Positions 18,113 to 27,805 of a DNA stretch of 61,770 bases are shown piece by piece. This stretch comes from Ignavibacteriae bacterium HGW-Ignavibacteriae-4 (GTDB taxonomy: Bacteria > Bacteroidota > Ignavibacteria > Kapaibacteriales > UBA2268): NCBI GenBank assembly GCA_002839765.1, contig PGYR01000013.1, forward strand, positions 1 through 61,770. Direction: 5' to 3'. The translations under genes were made by a program, and so were the position numbers. Below the pieces are notes generated by a model that made no database searches, was not told where the DNA came from, and was given only the letters and a program-made list of their open reading frames with translations. Each line of letters starts with the position of its first letter. Position 1 is the stretch's first letter.

Positions 18113-19132
18113 TTATTCTTCGATGAAAGTTTCTTCGCCACTATCAGAACCGAAAAGTGCCTCAACATAATTCACTGCATCGAAAGGCTGTAAATCTGTA
18201 ATCTTCTCTCCAACACCAATATATCGGACAGGTATTTTCAATTCATCAGCAATTGCTATGACAATACCACCTTTGGCAGTGCCATCTAGCTTTGTGAGTA
18301 CTATACCAGTGATATTAGCAACTTTTGAGAATTCTTTGGCTTGTTGTAGTGCATTTTGTCCAGTCGTACCATCGAGTACAAGATAAACCTCGTTGGGGGC
18401 ATCGTCTCTGTGCTTTTTCATAACTCTGCCCATTTTCTCTAATTCATTCATTAGATTGACTTTATTATGTAATCGTCCAGCTGTGTCGATTATTACTACA
18501 TCGCTTTCATTTTTTATTGCAGAAGCCATTGTTTCGTAAGCAACTGATGAAGGGTCAGAGCCTTGAGCTTTCTGAACAATATCTACTCCAGCTCTTTGCG
18601 ACCAAACTTCTAATTGCTCATTAGCAGCAGCACGGAAAGTATCAGCAGCACCTATCACAACTTTTCTTCCTGCATTTTTATAGTTAAAGGCAAGTTTGCC
18701 AATAGTAGTAGTCTTACCAGCACCATTGACTCCGATTACCATAATCGAATGAGGTTTTTTAGAATCGTCAATTGTGTAGTTCTTATCAGCTTCGGCACTA
18801 TCTGATTTAATTATTAGGTTTAATATTTCTTCTTTTAGGATTTTATATAAATCTTCCGCATTCTCGAAATTTTCTTTTTTGACTCTTTCTTTAAGAATTC
18901 CAATCAACTTTTCAGAAGTAGCTACACCAATATCAGATGTAATAAGTATATCTTCTACTTCATCAAGAAGAGCTTGATCTATTTTTCTGCCTTTTAGTAG
19001 CTTTGAAAGTCTATCAGAAAAAGTTTTTCTAGTCTTTTCTAAACTCTCTTTTAACCTATTGAAGCCAACGGCTTCGGAAGTTTTTTCTACCGTTTCTACT
19101 ATCTTTTTCTTAAACTTATCAAAAAATCCCAT
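18113..19132 (-). CDS. ftsY: Signal recognition particle receptor FtsY
   Basis: This GTPase docks SRP-ribosome complexes at the inner membrane. The 339-residue protein has a short basic N-terminal A region, the four-helix N domain, and an NG domain with P-loop G-V-N-G-A-G-K-T-T (134-142), D-T-A-G-R, T-K-L-D-G-T-A-K-G-G and the C-terminal G-V-G-E-K-I-x-D-L-Q-P-F signature. The A domain is much shorter than in E. coli, as in most phyla. It follows pgsA by 9 bp and is probably in the same transcript as the epimerase and pgsA. Confidence 0.97.
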   Translation of the reverse strand: MGFFDKFKKKIVETVEKTSEAVGFNRLKESLEKTRKTFSDRLSKLLKGRKIDQALLDEVEDILITSDIGVATSEKLIGILKERVKKENFENAEDLYKILKEEILNLIIKSDSAEADKNYTIDDSKKPHSIMVIGVNGAGKTTTIGKLAFNYKNAGRKVVIGAADTFRAAANEQLEVWSQRAGVDIVQKAQGSDPSSVAYETMASAIKNESDVVIIDTAGRLHNKVNLMNELEKMGRVMKKHRDDAPNEVYLVLDGTTGQNALQQAKEFSKVANITGIVLTKLDGTAKGGIVIAIADELKIPVRYIGVGEKITDLQPFDAVNYVEALFGSDSGEETFIEE

Positions 19133-19141
19133 GCTGAAGTC

Positions 19142-19666
19142 TTATTTAGATTTTAATATTTTGTACGCTTTAAGTACGTAAATTACAAAAGAATATACAA
19201 AAAATACGGCAGTAATTGCAGAACCATAACTATAAAAGCCTTCCCAGTCCAGTAATATTCCGATTAATACTACTGCAGCCACGTTCACGGCTATCTTTCC
19301 TGTCATATTGGAAGCAACTACAATTCCAGTCTTAGACTTTATATAAATCCCACCAAGAAAGATAAGTATGTCACGCCCTACTATAATTGCAGCTAAATAT
19401 GTAGGAATTAGCCCCTGCATTATCATTATAACTGCAGCCGTTCCGAAGAATATTTTGTCAGCTAGTGGATCTAGTATTTTCCCCATATCTGTTATTTCTT
19501 GTCTTCCTCTAGCAAAGTATCCATCCAAATAATCAGAAAGTATAGCTAACCCACCAATAATTAGAGTCATAGTTATATTTGAATCGAGTAAATAATAAGC
19601 TAAAGGAATAGAAAGAAAGATTCTACTAATGCTTATATTATTCGATATATTAAAAACTATTTTCAG
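19142..19666 (-). CDS. pgsA: CDP-diacylglycerol-glycerol-3-phosphate 3-phosphatidyltransferase; non-ATG start
   Basis: This membrane enzyme makes phosphatidylglycerol phosphate. The CDP-alcohol phosphotransferase motif D-G-x2-A-R-x8-G-x3-D-x3-D is complete (D-G-Y-F-A-R through D-P-L-A-D), followed by four membrane helices. The first in-frame ATG, at 19570, would remove the first helix and the conserved N-terminal motif. The frame is open further upstream and encodes N-I-S-N-N-I-S-I-S-R-I, matching the family's N-I-P-N-x-L-T-x-x-R start. No ATG, GTG or TTG exists there. A CTG at 19666, next to the epimerase stop, gives 174 residues, the usual family length. The exact start codon is inferred. 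Confidence 0.8.
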   Translation of the reverse strand: MKIVFNISNNISISRIFLSIPLAYYLLDSNITMTLIIGGLAILSDYLDGYFARGRQEITDMGKILDPLADKIFFGTAAVIMIMQGLIPTYLAAIIVGRDILIFLGGIYIKSKTGIVVASNMTGKIAVNVAAVVLIGILLDWEGFYSYGSAITAVFFVYSFVIYVLKAYKILKSK

Positions 19667-19667
19667 A

Positions 19668-20591
19668 TTAACCGTTTGCTTTTATGAAATAATCTACAGT
19701 TTTATCAATCCCATCTATAAAACTAACTTTTGGATACCAGTTGTGTTTTGATTTGAATTTATCAAACGAACAAACACTTCTTCTCTGCTCACCCATTTTA
19801 GCAGGCCCGTGATTTTCTTCTAAATCACTTTTTGTTTTGTCTTTCAGAACTTGGAATATATGATTAACATTAGTTTCTATACCAGTAGTAACATTGTAAA
19901 TACCATTTACTTCTGATTCTAATGAACGCATATTTGCCTCAACAACATCCGAGATAAATATATAATCTCTCGTAATTAGACCATCACCATTGATAATAGG
20001 TTGGTCATTATTAATAAGCTTGTTCGCAAAAATAGCTATCACTCCTGCTTCACCATTTGGGTTCTGCCTTGGACCAAATACATTCCCATATCTAAGTGCT
20101 ACGTAATCAATATCATATATTTGCTTATAGTAATACAAGTAATATTCATTTGTTAATTTACCTATTCCATAAGGAGATACAGGGTTTGTTGCATGATTCT
20201 CATCGCAAGGGAATTCACTTTGCTCACCATATACTGTTCCTCCTGAAGAAGCAAATATTATCTTCTTTACTCCATATTTCTTACAGTTCTCATATAAATT
20301 AAGAGAACCAATAATATTATTCTGGGCATCGAATTTTGGGTCATTAACGGAAACCCGAACATCCATCTGGGCAGCTTGATGCGATAAAACATCAAAATTG
20401 CCATCTGCAAAGACTTTTGAGATAGATTCATCTTTGATGTCCATTTCCACGAAATTTGCGTTAGGATTAATGTTTTCTTTTTTTCCCGTGGACAAATTGT
20501 CAATAATTGTAACTGTATGACCGAGTTCGAGATATTTATCGACTATGTGAGAGCCAATAAATCCGGCTCCGCCTGTAACTAATATATTCAT
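19668..20591 (-). CDS. NAD-dependent epimerase/dehydratase (UDP-glucose 4-epimerase-like)
   Basis: The 307-residue extended SDR enzyme has the Rossmann motif G-G-A-G-F-I-G-S-H at residues 7-15, the D-N-L-S-T-G-K cofactor strand, the catalytic serines in F-A-S-S-G-G-T-V-Y-G and Y-G-I-G-K. The sequence resembles UDP-sugar 4-epimerases of the GalE/WbpP type. The product is probably a nucleotide sugar for envelope polysaccharide. The stop abuts the likely pgsA start, which suggests coupling. The substrate is not readable from sequence. Confidence 0.88.
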   Translation of the reverse strand: MNILVTGGAGFIGSHIVDKYLELGHTVTIIDNLSTGKKENINPNANFVEMDIKDESISKVFADGNFDVLSHQAAQMDVRVSVNDPKFDAQNNIIGSLNLYENCKKYGVKKIIFASSGGTVYGEQSEFPCDENHATNPVSPYGIGKLTNEYYLYYYKQIYDIDYVALRYGNVFGPRQNPNGEAGVIAIFANKLINNDQPIINGDGLITRDYIFISDVVEANMRSLESEVNGIYNVTTGIETNVNHIFQVLKDKTKSDLEENHGPAKMGEQRRSVCSFDKFKSKHNWYPKVSFIDGIDKTVDYFIKANG

Positions 20592-20684
20592 AAAATAGTA
20601 TATAGAATGTACGAAAATTTGTAATTATACGTCTTATCAAAAGAGTTATTTTTTAGAATACTAATTTAACCATAAAAAAACAAT

Positions 20685-21458
20685 ATGCACTATACTATTC
20701 CTATTAGTCAAGGTCAAAGAAAATTAATAAAATCACTTTATAGAAAAGATAAACGCGAAGAGCATGACCTATTCATTGCGGAAGGTATTAAGTTATGCGA
20801 AGAATTACTTGATAGTGAGTATGACGTGATTCAAGTAATAGTACGCGAATCACCCCCACAAAGAATCATAGAATTAGCTGACGAATTTAATGATATGGGT
20901 ATTCCGATTTATTCTGCACCTAAGCATAAATTCCGTCAATTAGTGAAACAGACATCACCAGAAGGTATTATCGCAGTTGTTGGTTTGAAAGAACTTGACT
21001 TTCTTCCAAATGAATCATTTATTGCTTTAGATGGAGTTTCTGACCCAGGAAATGTAGGAACAATATTAAGAACAGCTGATTGGTATGGAATAAAACAAGT
21101 TTTCTTAGGAGCAGAAAGTGCAGACCAATTTGGACCAAAAGTAGTTCGATCTTCTATGGGTTCAGTATTTAGATTAAAAATACTGTATAAAGATAATTTG
21201 GCAGAATTCTTGAAAGAAAATTTCAGCGATGTTGATATCTTTGCAGCTGATAGCAATGCTAAAACACCTATTGAAAAATTGAAACATAATGGGAAATATG
21301 GTATAGTGTTTGGAAGCGAATCACATGGGTTGAGTAAAGAATTAGATACTTTAGTAAAAGATAAATATGTTTTGGAAGGTATCGGTAGCTCTGAATCACT
21401 AAATGTAGCTGTTTCAGCAGGAATTTCTCTACATTATTTTGCAAAACTTGGAAAATAA
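20685..21458 (+). CDS. TrmH/SpoU family RNA methyltransferase
   Basis: The 257-residue protein has an N-terminal substrate-binding region (about 1-95) and a C-terminal SPOUT fold with the three motifs: D-G-V-S-D-P-G-N-V-G-T-I-L-R-T-A-D-W, G-I-V-F-G-S-E-S-H-G-L and S-L-N-V-A-V-S-A-G-I-S-L. These bind S-adenosylmethionine in a knotted fold and methylate ribose 2'-OH of rRNA or tRNA. The target base is unknown. It opens a plus-strand run with plsY, gpsA, OmpA, pdxJ and asnB, and is divergent from the epimerase by 93 bp. Confidence 0.93.
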   Translation: MHYTIPISQGQRKLIKSLYRKDKREEHDLFIAEGIKLCEELLDSEYDVIQVIVRESPPQRIIELADEFNDMGIPIYSAPKHKFRQLVKQTSPEGIIAVVGLKELDFLPNESFIALDGVSDPGNVGTILRTADWYGIKQVFLGAESADQFGPKVVRSSMGSVFRLKILYKDNLAEFLKENFSDVDIFAADSNAKTPIEKLKHNGKYGIVFGSESHGLSKELDTLVKDKYVLEGIGSSESLNVAVSAGISLHYFAKLGK

Positions 21459-21497
21459 GTTTATATTGAAAAACACAAACAGTAGTAATTGTAATTT

Positions 21498-22181
21498 ATG
21501 AGCACAACACTAGCATTAATAATAATAGCAGCATTGAGTTATTTGGTAGGTTCTATACCAATAGCAGTCATTGTTAGTAAAAAATTATATGGCTTTGACA
21601 TTCGTGACAAAGGCAGTGGGAATATGGGAAGCACTAATGCTTTCCGAGTTATGGGTTGGAAAGTAGGTGTGCTGGTTCAATTATTAGACATCGCAAAGGG
21701 TGTCTTTGCAGTAGTAGTTGTGGCCGGAGTACTTGGGTCTGAGTTAACAATCCCAAATATGACTAGCTTTGAAGATTTCACATTGATTAAATTAATGGCT
21801 GGGATATTCGCCGTATTGGGTCATATATTCTCAGCTTTCGTTAATTTCAGAGGTGGAAAGGGTATAAATACTGCCGCAGGTATGCTGATTGGAATTGCTC
21901 CAATAGATGCTGGAGTTGCTGTATTATTTTTCCTAATTGCTGTAGCTTTTTCTGGCTATATATCATTAGGTTCTATACTTGCAGCGTTCACTCTCCCCTC
22001 TTCTATGATATTTAGATACAATATTTTGCATGATTCTATACCAGGATATGGTACTATTGTTTATTTCCTTTTAGGACTTTTCTTACTAATCGTTTATACA
22101 CATAGGACTAATATCAAACGTCTTTTAGAAGGAACTGAAAACCGCTTTCCAAAATTACAAATATTCAAAAGATCTGGATAA
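21498..22181 (+). CDS. plsY: Glycerol-3-phosphate acyltransferase PlsY
   Basis: PlsY transfers the acyl group from acyl-phosphate to glycerol 3-phosphate, the first step of phospholipid synthesis. The 227-residue protein has the polytopic layout and three PlsY motifs: G-S-I-P at the end of the first helix, G-S-G-N-M-G-S-T-N-A-F-R in the first loop, and G-H-I-F-S-x-F-V-N-F-R-G-G-K-G in the second. The next gene, gpsA, supplies its substrate, so pairing makes metabolic sense. Confidence 0.96.
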   Translation: MSTTLALIIIAALSYLVGSIPIAVIVSKKLYGFDIRDKGSGNMGSTNAFRVMGWKVGVLVQLLDIAKGVFAVVVVAGVLGSELTIPNMTSFEDFTLIKLMAGIFAVLGHIFSAFVNFRGGKGINTAAGMLIGIAPIDAGVAVLFFLIAVAFSGYISLGSILAAFTLPSSMIFRYNILHDSIPGYGTIVYFLLGLFLLIVYTHRTNIKRLLEGTENRFPKLQIFKRSG

Positions 22182-22195
22182 CTGAGTATTAGAAA

Positions 22196-23212
22196 TTGAC
22201 TATTCCTAACAATCGTAAACATATAGCAGTTATTGGTGCAGGTGGCTGGGGTACTGCCTTGGCTATGGTACTAAGTTCTAATTTTGAATCCGTTATACTT
22301 TGGACTAGAAATGAAGACCAAGCTATTGAAATCAATACGAATAGAACAAATAATAAATACATTTCTGTAGATGTGATACCATCGAATATAATTGCTACGA
22401 CTAACCCAAGTGATATAAAAGATATAGACGTAATAATTAATGCAGTACCTACACAATATATTAGAGAATATTACAAGAAATACGATTTAGGAATTAAAGA
22501 TAAATATATTATCAATTCTTCTAAAGGAGTTGAAAATAATTCAAATCAAACTATATCTGGAATATTCGAAGAAGTTTATGGTATTGATAGTAATCACTTC
22601 GCAGTACTAACTGGTCCGAGTCATGCAGAAGAAGTCAGCTTAAAAATCCCAACTACTGTAGTGGTTGCTTCAAAGTCTGAAAATTTTGCCAAATACGTTC
22701 AACAGATTTTCTTAACAGAATACTTCAGAGTTTATACATCTAGTGACGTAATTGGTTGCGAAATTGGTGGATCTCTCAAAAACGTGATTGCAATAGCAGC
22801 CGGTATCATAGATGGTATGGGGCTTGGAGATAATACTAAAGCAGCACTTCTAACTAGAGGTTTAGCAGAGATAGCAAGACTAGGAGAAGCTATGGGAGCA
22901 GAACACCAAACATTCTCTGGACTTTCAGGATTAGGTGATCTATTTGTTACTTGCGACAGTAAACATAGTAGAAACCGAAGATTTGGTGAGAGAATAGGAA
23001 AAGGTGAAAAAGCTGAAGATATTCTTTCTGATACTAAAATGATAACTGAAGGAGTATTTACTTCTAAATCTGCTTATGAACTAAGTAAAAAGTACAATAT
23101 AGAAATGCCAATCACTCGTAAAGTTTACAAAACTTTATTTGAGAATAAAGACCCCAAAGAAGCTATACAAGACTTAATGAAAAGAGATGCAAAGAATGAA
23201 TGGTATAGCTAG
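22196..23212 (+). CDS. gpsA: NAD(P)-dependent glycerol-3-phosphate dehydrogenase
   Basis: The enzyme reduces dihydroxyacetone phosphate to glycerol 3-phosphate for lipid synthesis. The 338-residue protein has the N-terminal dinucleotide fold (G-A-G-G-W-G-T-A-L-A), the L-T-G-P-S-H-A-E-E-V motif, a conserved lysine in S-L-K-N-V-I-A-I-A-A-G, and the C-terminal S-G-L-G-D-L-F-V-T-C signature. The start is a TTG at 22196; no ATG upstream is in frame. It lies 14 bp after plsY and overlaps the OmpA gene by up to 26 bp. Confidence 0.96.
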   Translation: MTIPNNRKHIAVIGAGGWGTALAMVLSSNFESVILWTRNEDQAIEINTNRTNNKYISVDVIPSNIIATTNPSDIKDIDVIINAVPTQYIREYYKKYDLGIKDKYIINSSKGVENNSNQTISGIFEEVYGIDSNHFAVLTGPSHAEEVSLKIPTTVVVASKSENFAKYVQQIFLTEYFRVYTSSDVIGCEIGGSLKNVIAIAAGIIDGMGLGDNTKAALLTRGLAEIARLGEAMGAEHQTFSGLSGLGDLFVTCDSKHSRNRRFGERIGKGEKAEDILSDTKMITEGVFTSKSAYELSKKYNIEMPITRKVYKTLFENKDPKEAIQDLMKRDAKNEWYS

Positions 23213-25172
23213 TACTCTCTTATTATTAATAATTATTACCTCTAATTTATATCCTAATAATACAGTTTTTTGGGCTGATAAGATAATATCTTATTCTAGT
23301 CAGGTTGGTGAAAAACAATTTTCGGCAAACCAAGCCTTAGGTTCACCCAGCTCATATTCGAATGAAAAAGTTCCAACTGCTTGGATGCCGAAAATAACTC
23401 CAAACGAAATATATGAAAATATAATTCTTGAATTCAATAGTGAGAATAAATCGAATTATATTTTTATAAATATGCCGGTAGGTGGAAATGCATTAGAAAG
23501 CGTAAACGTAATAAGTAAAGACAGTAAAGAAACAAGTGTATTAAATATTGATAATATTAAAAGCAAAGAGAATGGTCGTTACATTATTAAGCTACCTACT
23601 CAAATAGATGTACATATAATAAAGATCTACTTTGATTTAGTAAATACTAAATCAGAAGTTCTTTTAGATGCGGTTGGTATAGGGACAGACACAAGTAATA
23701 TCTGGGAATTGAATGAGATACAAGAACAGCTATTTTCATCTCCACCAGAAAACTTAGGAACTAGAATTAACTCAGTGTATTCCGAGCTAGCACCTATTAT
23801 TTCAGCAGATGGAAGTAAATTATTTTTCACAAGGGATGAGCATCCAGATAATATCGGATTAGATAAGAATCAAGATGTATGGATGAGCCAACTAGAAGAA
23901 GATGGTAGATTTTCTCAAGCAATTAATCTATATGAACCAGTTAATAATAAACATAATAATTTTGCTTTTTCTACTAATTCAGATGGCACAATGCTATTAA
24001 TGGGAAAGAGTAATAAATTCAGAGATTTAGCTTCTTTATCTTATGTGAAATTTGAGAATAATGAATGGTCAGATTTGCAAAAATTTGACTTTACTAATAT
24101 TGGTAATAAAACAAATTTTGTGAATTTTTCACTTTCTCAAAGTATGAACATTATGTTTATTTCTATGGAAAGAGAAGATTCTTACGGTGGTCTCGATTTA
24201 TATTACACAACGCTGAGTGATAGTGGCTGGACAGAGATAAAGAATTTGGGTGCATCAGTAAACACTGCCTCTGACGAGATAACACCTTATATCTCTAATG
24301 ATAATAAAACACTTTACTTTGCTACAAATGGAAGACCTGGATATGGGAGTATGGATTTATTTGTAACTAAAACTAATGATGATTACAGTAGCTGGAGTAC
24401 CCCAAAGAATTTAGGAAGTGATATAAATTCTCAGGGATGGGAAGCTTATTTTACAATCTCATCACAAAATGATTATGCATACTTTGTATCTTCAAATAAT
24501 TCGATAGGTAAAGAAGATATTTTCAGAATACAATTACCTAAAGAAGCACAACCAGAAAAATCTGTAATAGTATCAGGAATTGTGACTAATGAAAATACCA
24601 ATGAAGCAATTGGTTCTAAATTGGAGTTCAGAAATCTAACTACAAATAAAATTGTAGGTATTGCTAATAGTGATAGTAAAAGTGGTTTTTATCAAATAGT
24701 TTTACCAAAAAGTGATGAATATGGTGTCAATACTATTGCAGAAGGTTTTTACTCAATTAGTAAAACTATAGTTTTTGGAAATTCTAGTAGTAACACATTG
24801 CAATTAGATTTGAGTATGAAACCAGTTATTATTGGCGAAACTTACGAATTATCTAACATTTTCTTCGATTTTGGGAAAAGTGTTTTAGATAAAAAATCTA
24901 ACAGTGAATTACAAAGCCTTATTAAATTTCTAAAACAAAAAGAAAACTTGAAAATATTGATACTTGGTTACACTGATGAAATAGGAACTGAGATGAATAA
25001 TAAGAAGTTATCAGAAGAAAGAGCCAAATCTGTATTTGATTATCTTATAAATAATGGAATAAATAAGAATAGATTGACTTACGAAGGTAAAGGTGAGATA
25101 AAATCAAATAAAATTGGTAAATTAGAAGAAAGTAGAAAAGTTGAATTCAAAATAATAACGGATAGTAAATGA
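23187..25172 (+). CDS. OmpA-family protein with PD40 (WD40-like) repeats
   Basis: The 661-residue protein has a signal peptide (ATG at 23187 or 23196; hydrophobic core L-L-L-L-I-I-I-T-S), an N-terminal beta domain (about 25-165) and several PD40 propeller units (about 190-450, with P-I-I-S-A-D-G-S-K-L-F-F-T-R and I-T-P-Y-I-S-N-D-N-K-T-L-Y-F-A). A carboxypeptidase-regulatory-like segment follows (about 460-540), then a C-terminal OmpA peptidoglycan-binding domain (about 555-655, with D-F-G-K-S-V-L, G-Y-T-D-E-I-G and R-A-K-S-V). This order resembles the PorE-type protein of T9SS loci and other Bacteroidota envelope proteins, but the link to T9SS is only suggestive. Confidence 0.88.
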   Translation: MQRMNGIASTLLLLIIITSNLYPNNTVFWADKIISYSSQVGEKQFSANQALGSPSSYSNEKVPTAWMPKITPNEIYENIILEFNSENKSNYIFINMPVGGNALESVNVISKDSKETSVLNIDNIKSKENGRYIIKLPTQIDVHIIKIYFDLVNTKSEVLLDAVGIGTDTSNIWELNEIQEQLFSSPPENLGTRINSVYSELAPIISADGSKLFFTRDEHPDNIGLDKNQDVWMSQLEEDGRFSQAINLYEPVNNKHNNFAFSTNSDGTMLLMGKSNKFRDLASLSYVKFENNEWSDLQKFDFTNIGNKTNFVNFSLSQSMNIMFISMEREDSYGGLDLYYTTLSDSGWTEIKNLGASVNTASDEITPYISNDNKTLYFATNGRPGYGSMDLFVTKTNDDYSSWSTPKNLGSDINSQGWEAYFTISSQNDYAYFVSSNNSIGKEDIFRIQLPKEAQPEKSVIVSGIVTNENTNEAIGSKLEFRNLTTNKIVGIANSDSKSGFYQIVLPKSDEYGVNTIAEGFYSISKTIVFGNSSSNTLQLDLSMKPVIIGETYELSNIFFDFGKSVLDKKSNSELQSLIKFLKQKENLKILILGYTDEIGTEMNNKKLSEERAKSVFDYLINNGINKNRLTYEGKGEIKSNKIGKLEESRKVEFKIITDSK

Positions 25173-25885
25173 TACTTAACGTGAATATAGACCATGTAGC
25201 AACTCTTCGCAATGCAAGAGGTACTAGTGAACCAGATGTATTGGAAGCGGCATTAATATCTGAAGCAGCAGGTGCTAAAGGAATAGTCTGTCATTTACGA
25301 GAGGACAGAAGACATATAAAAGATGCGGATGTTTATAATTTGAAGAATAATATCTCTACCTTACTTAATTTTGAAATGGCTATGTACGACGATATCATTG
25401 CACTAGCATTAGATGTTGTACCACACGTTGTTACTATCGTACCAGAAGGCAGGCAAGAGCTTACTACCGAAGGTGGTTTGGACGTAATTGCTGTTCAACA
25501 TGAGTTAATAACATTATGTAAGAAAATGCATGATAAAGGAATAAATGTTAGTTTATTCATAGAGCCAGATAAAACTCAGGTAGAAATTGCAAAAAGTGTT
25601 GGAGCAGATATGGTCGAGCTTCATACAGGTACTTATGCTAATCTAACTGAGCCTTCTCGTCAGAATGGTGAACTAATTAGAATAAATGAAGCAACTCTGT
25701 TTGCTAATTCTTTGGGAATGCGCGTAGCTGCTGGTCATGGATTGAACCTTGATAACACATCTGCAATAGCTAAGATAAAGAAAATCGATGAGATTAGCAT
25801 TGGTCATTCTATTATATCTAATTCAATAAAATATGGATTAGAAGCAACTGTCAAAAAATTCATTTCTATTATAGAATCCAACTAA
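25169..25885 (+). CDS. pdxJ: Pyridoxine 5'-phosphate synthase PdxJ
   Basis: PdxJ condenses 3-amino-2-oxopropyl phosphate with deoxyxylulose 5-phosphate to form pyridoxine 5'-phosphate. The 238-residue protein has the family N-terminus (L-N-V-N-I-D-H-V-A-T-L-R-N-A-R), H-L-R-E-D-R-R-H-I, the T-V-V-P-E-like segment (T-I-V-P-E-G-R-Q-E-L-T-T-E-G-G) and A-G-H-G-L-N near the C-terminus. Length is standard. Its start overlaps the OmpA stop by 4 bp (ATGA), indicating coupling although the functions are unrelated. Confidence 0.97.
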   Translation: MILNVNIDHVATLRNARGTSEPDVLEAALISEAAGAKGIVCHLREDRRHIKDADVYNLKNNISTLLNFEMAMYDDIIALALDVVPHVVTIVPEGRQELTTEGGLDVIAVQHELITLCKKMHDKGINVSLFIEPDKTQVEIAKSVGADMVELHTGTYANLTEPSRQNGELIRINEATLFANSLGMRVAAGHGLNLDNTSAIAKIKKIDEISIGHSIISNSIKYGLEATVKKFISIIESN

Positions 25886-25903
25886 AGTAAATCAAGTTAT
25901 TGT

Positions 25904-27802
25904 ATGTGCGGAATAGCAGGCGTTGTAGATTTCAGAACAAATAGTATGATTACTCCTAAATTACTGCAAGGTATGGGAGATGAGATTATACACCGTGGTC
26001 CCGATGCTGGTTCTACATGGATGTCAGAGAACAGAAAATGCGGATTTAGTCATAGAAGACTCTCTATAATTGACCTTTCTGATGCAGGAATCCAACCTAT
26101 GTCCACCTCTGATGGACGTTATACAATAGTATTCAACGGCGAGATATACAATTTCCAAGAAATTAAAGATGAACTAGAATCTAAAGGATTGAGATTCATA
26201 TCTGGATCTGATACTGAAGTTCTAATAGAAGGGTATAAGTTTTACGGTAAAGAAATAATAGATAAACTCATAGGTATGTGGGCTTTTGCTATATGGGATA
26301 GTGAAGAAAATGAACTTTTTGCATGCAGAGACAGAATAGGTGTTAAACCATTCTATTATTACTATAAAGAAGGTCTATTCGTATTTGCTTCCGAGATAAA
26401 ATCAATCCTAACTCATCCAGAAATAAGCAGAGAGTTCAACTATAAAGAGTTACCTAATTATTTGACTTTTGCTATGTCAAGTAAAAAAGAAAGTCTATTC
26501 GCTGGAATTAAAAAACTAGAATCTGGTTCATTCATAACTTTGAATAAAGGTGGAATGGATTGGAAGAAGTATTGGACTCCCCTAACAAAGATTAATAATA
26601 GTATTAGCTTCGAAGATGCCGGTCAAGAGACCGTTAGATTACTCCGAGACGCTGTCAAATCACGCATGATCTCCGATGTACCCTTTGGTGTATTCCTAAG
26701 TGGTGGTATTGATTCTAGCCTGAACGTTGCATTAATGGCAGAGTTGATGGATAGGCCAATTGATACATATACTGTAGGTTTTAAGCAACTAGAGCAGTAC
26801 AATGAGCTGAAATATGCTAGAAAAGTGGCTGAACAGTTCGGCACTAATCACAGAGAAATACTAATTGACGATAAGGATTGTCTAAATATAATCGGCGATA
26901 TCGCATGGCATACAGATGAACCGAATGGCGACCCTGTTTGTATGCCCTTATATTATCTTAGTAAACTTACACACGAGTCAGGCACAACTGTTATACAAGT
27001 TGGAGAAGGTAGCGACGAGCAATTTGTCGGGTATAGCTGGATGTTACAGGGGTATAATCTTCAGAATTCATATTGGAAGTACTACCAAATGCTTCCAAAA
27101 TCTATTAGAAAAGTAGGTTATCAAGTAGCAACTATGTTCAACCCGATACTAAATCAAGATTTGGCTTTCGAGTATTTGCGTCGTGCAAGTTATGATGAGG
27201 AGTTTAGTTGGAGTGGCGTTCCTATGTTTGGGCAATTTTCATTGGAGAAAATGAAGAATGACAATAGATTAGACCCAACTATCCCCTATCAGTATGCAAA
27301 ATCATTGTACAAAGAGATTGAAAAAATTAAGTCTGATGCTGAGTATTTTGAAAAGATAATGTATATAGAGCAGCAGCAACGATTAGCTGAAGTTTTACTT
27401 ATGAGAGTAGATAAGATTGGAATGGCTCATCATCTAGAAGCTAGAGTGCCTTTCTTGGATCATAGACTCGTAGAATTCACTACTTCGCTACCAGATAGAA
27501 TAAAAGTTCCAGATAAGAATGAACCAAAATCTTTATTGAAAAAGGCTATTTCTGGGATTTTAACTGATGATATTATTTACCGAGAGAAAATGGGATTCGC
27601 GGCACCCGTTCATGATTGGTTTCGTGGTCCTTGGAAAAAGCTAGCTCACTATCATCTTTTCGAATCAAAATTTGCTAAAACTGGTATAATCAATGATGAT
27701 TTCAAACGAAATCTGATAAAAGTACACGAATCTGGTAAGAAACGTGGCTCACATATTTATAATCTAGTTGCTCTTAGTGCTTGGTATGAGCGATATTTCT
27801 AA
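25904..27802 (+). CDS. asnB: Asparagine synthase (glutamine-hydrolysing)
   Basis: The 632-residue protein has the class II glutaminase domain, with catalytic C2 directly after Met (M-C-G-I-A-G-V), R-G-P-D, and F-N-G-E-I-Y-N. The synthetase domain follows, with the pyrophosphate loop S-G-G-I-D-S-S near residue 270 and a C-terminal H-H-L-E-A-R-V-P-F-L-D-H. Family members either make asparagine or amidate polysaccharides and peptides. At this length and with no sugar locus nearby, asparagine synthesis is the simpler reading. It is the last gene of the plus-strand run and is convergent with a GT-C gene, with 3 bp between stops. Confidence 0.93.
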   Translation: MCGIAGVVDFRTNSMITPKLLQGMGDEIIHRGPDAGSTWMSENRKCGFSHRRLSIIDLSDAGIQPMSTSDGRYTIVFNGEIYNFQEIKDELESKGLRFISGSDTEVLIEGYKFYGKEIIDKLIGMWAFAIWDSEENELFACRDRIGVKPFYYYYKEGLFVFASEIKSILTHPEISREFNYKELPNYLTFAMSSKKESLFAGIKKLESGSFITLNKGGMDWKKYWTPLTKINNSISFEDAGQETVRLLRDAVKSRMISDVPFGVFLSGGIDSSLNVALMAELMDRPIDTYTVGFKQLEQYNELKYARKVAEQFGTNHREILIDDKDCLNIIGDIAWHTDEPNGDPVCMPLYYLSKLTHESGTTVIQVGEGSDEQFVGYSWMLQGYNLQNSYWKYYQMLPKSIRKVGYQVATMFNPILNQDLAFEYLRRASYDEEFSWSGVPMFGQFSLEKMKNDNRLDPTIPYQYAKSLYKEIEKIKSDAEYFEKIMYIEQQQRLAEVLLMRVDKIGMAHHLEARVPFLDHRLVEFTTSLPDRIKVPDKNEPKSLLKKAISGILTDDIIYREKMGFAAPVHDWFRGPWKKLAHYHLFESKFAKTGIINDDFKRNLIKVHESGKKRGSHIYNLVALSAWYERYF

Positions 27803-27805
27803 CTC

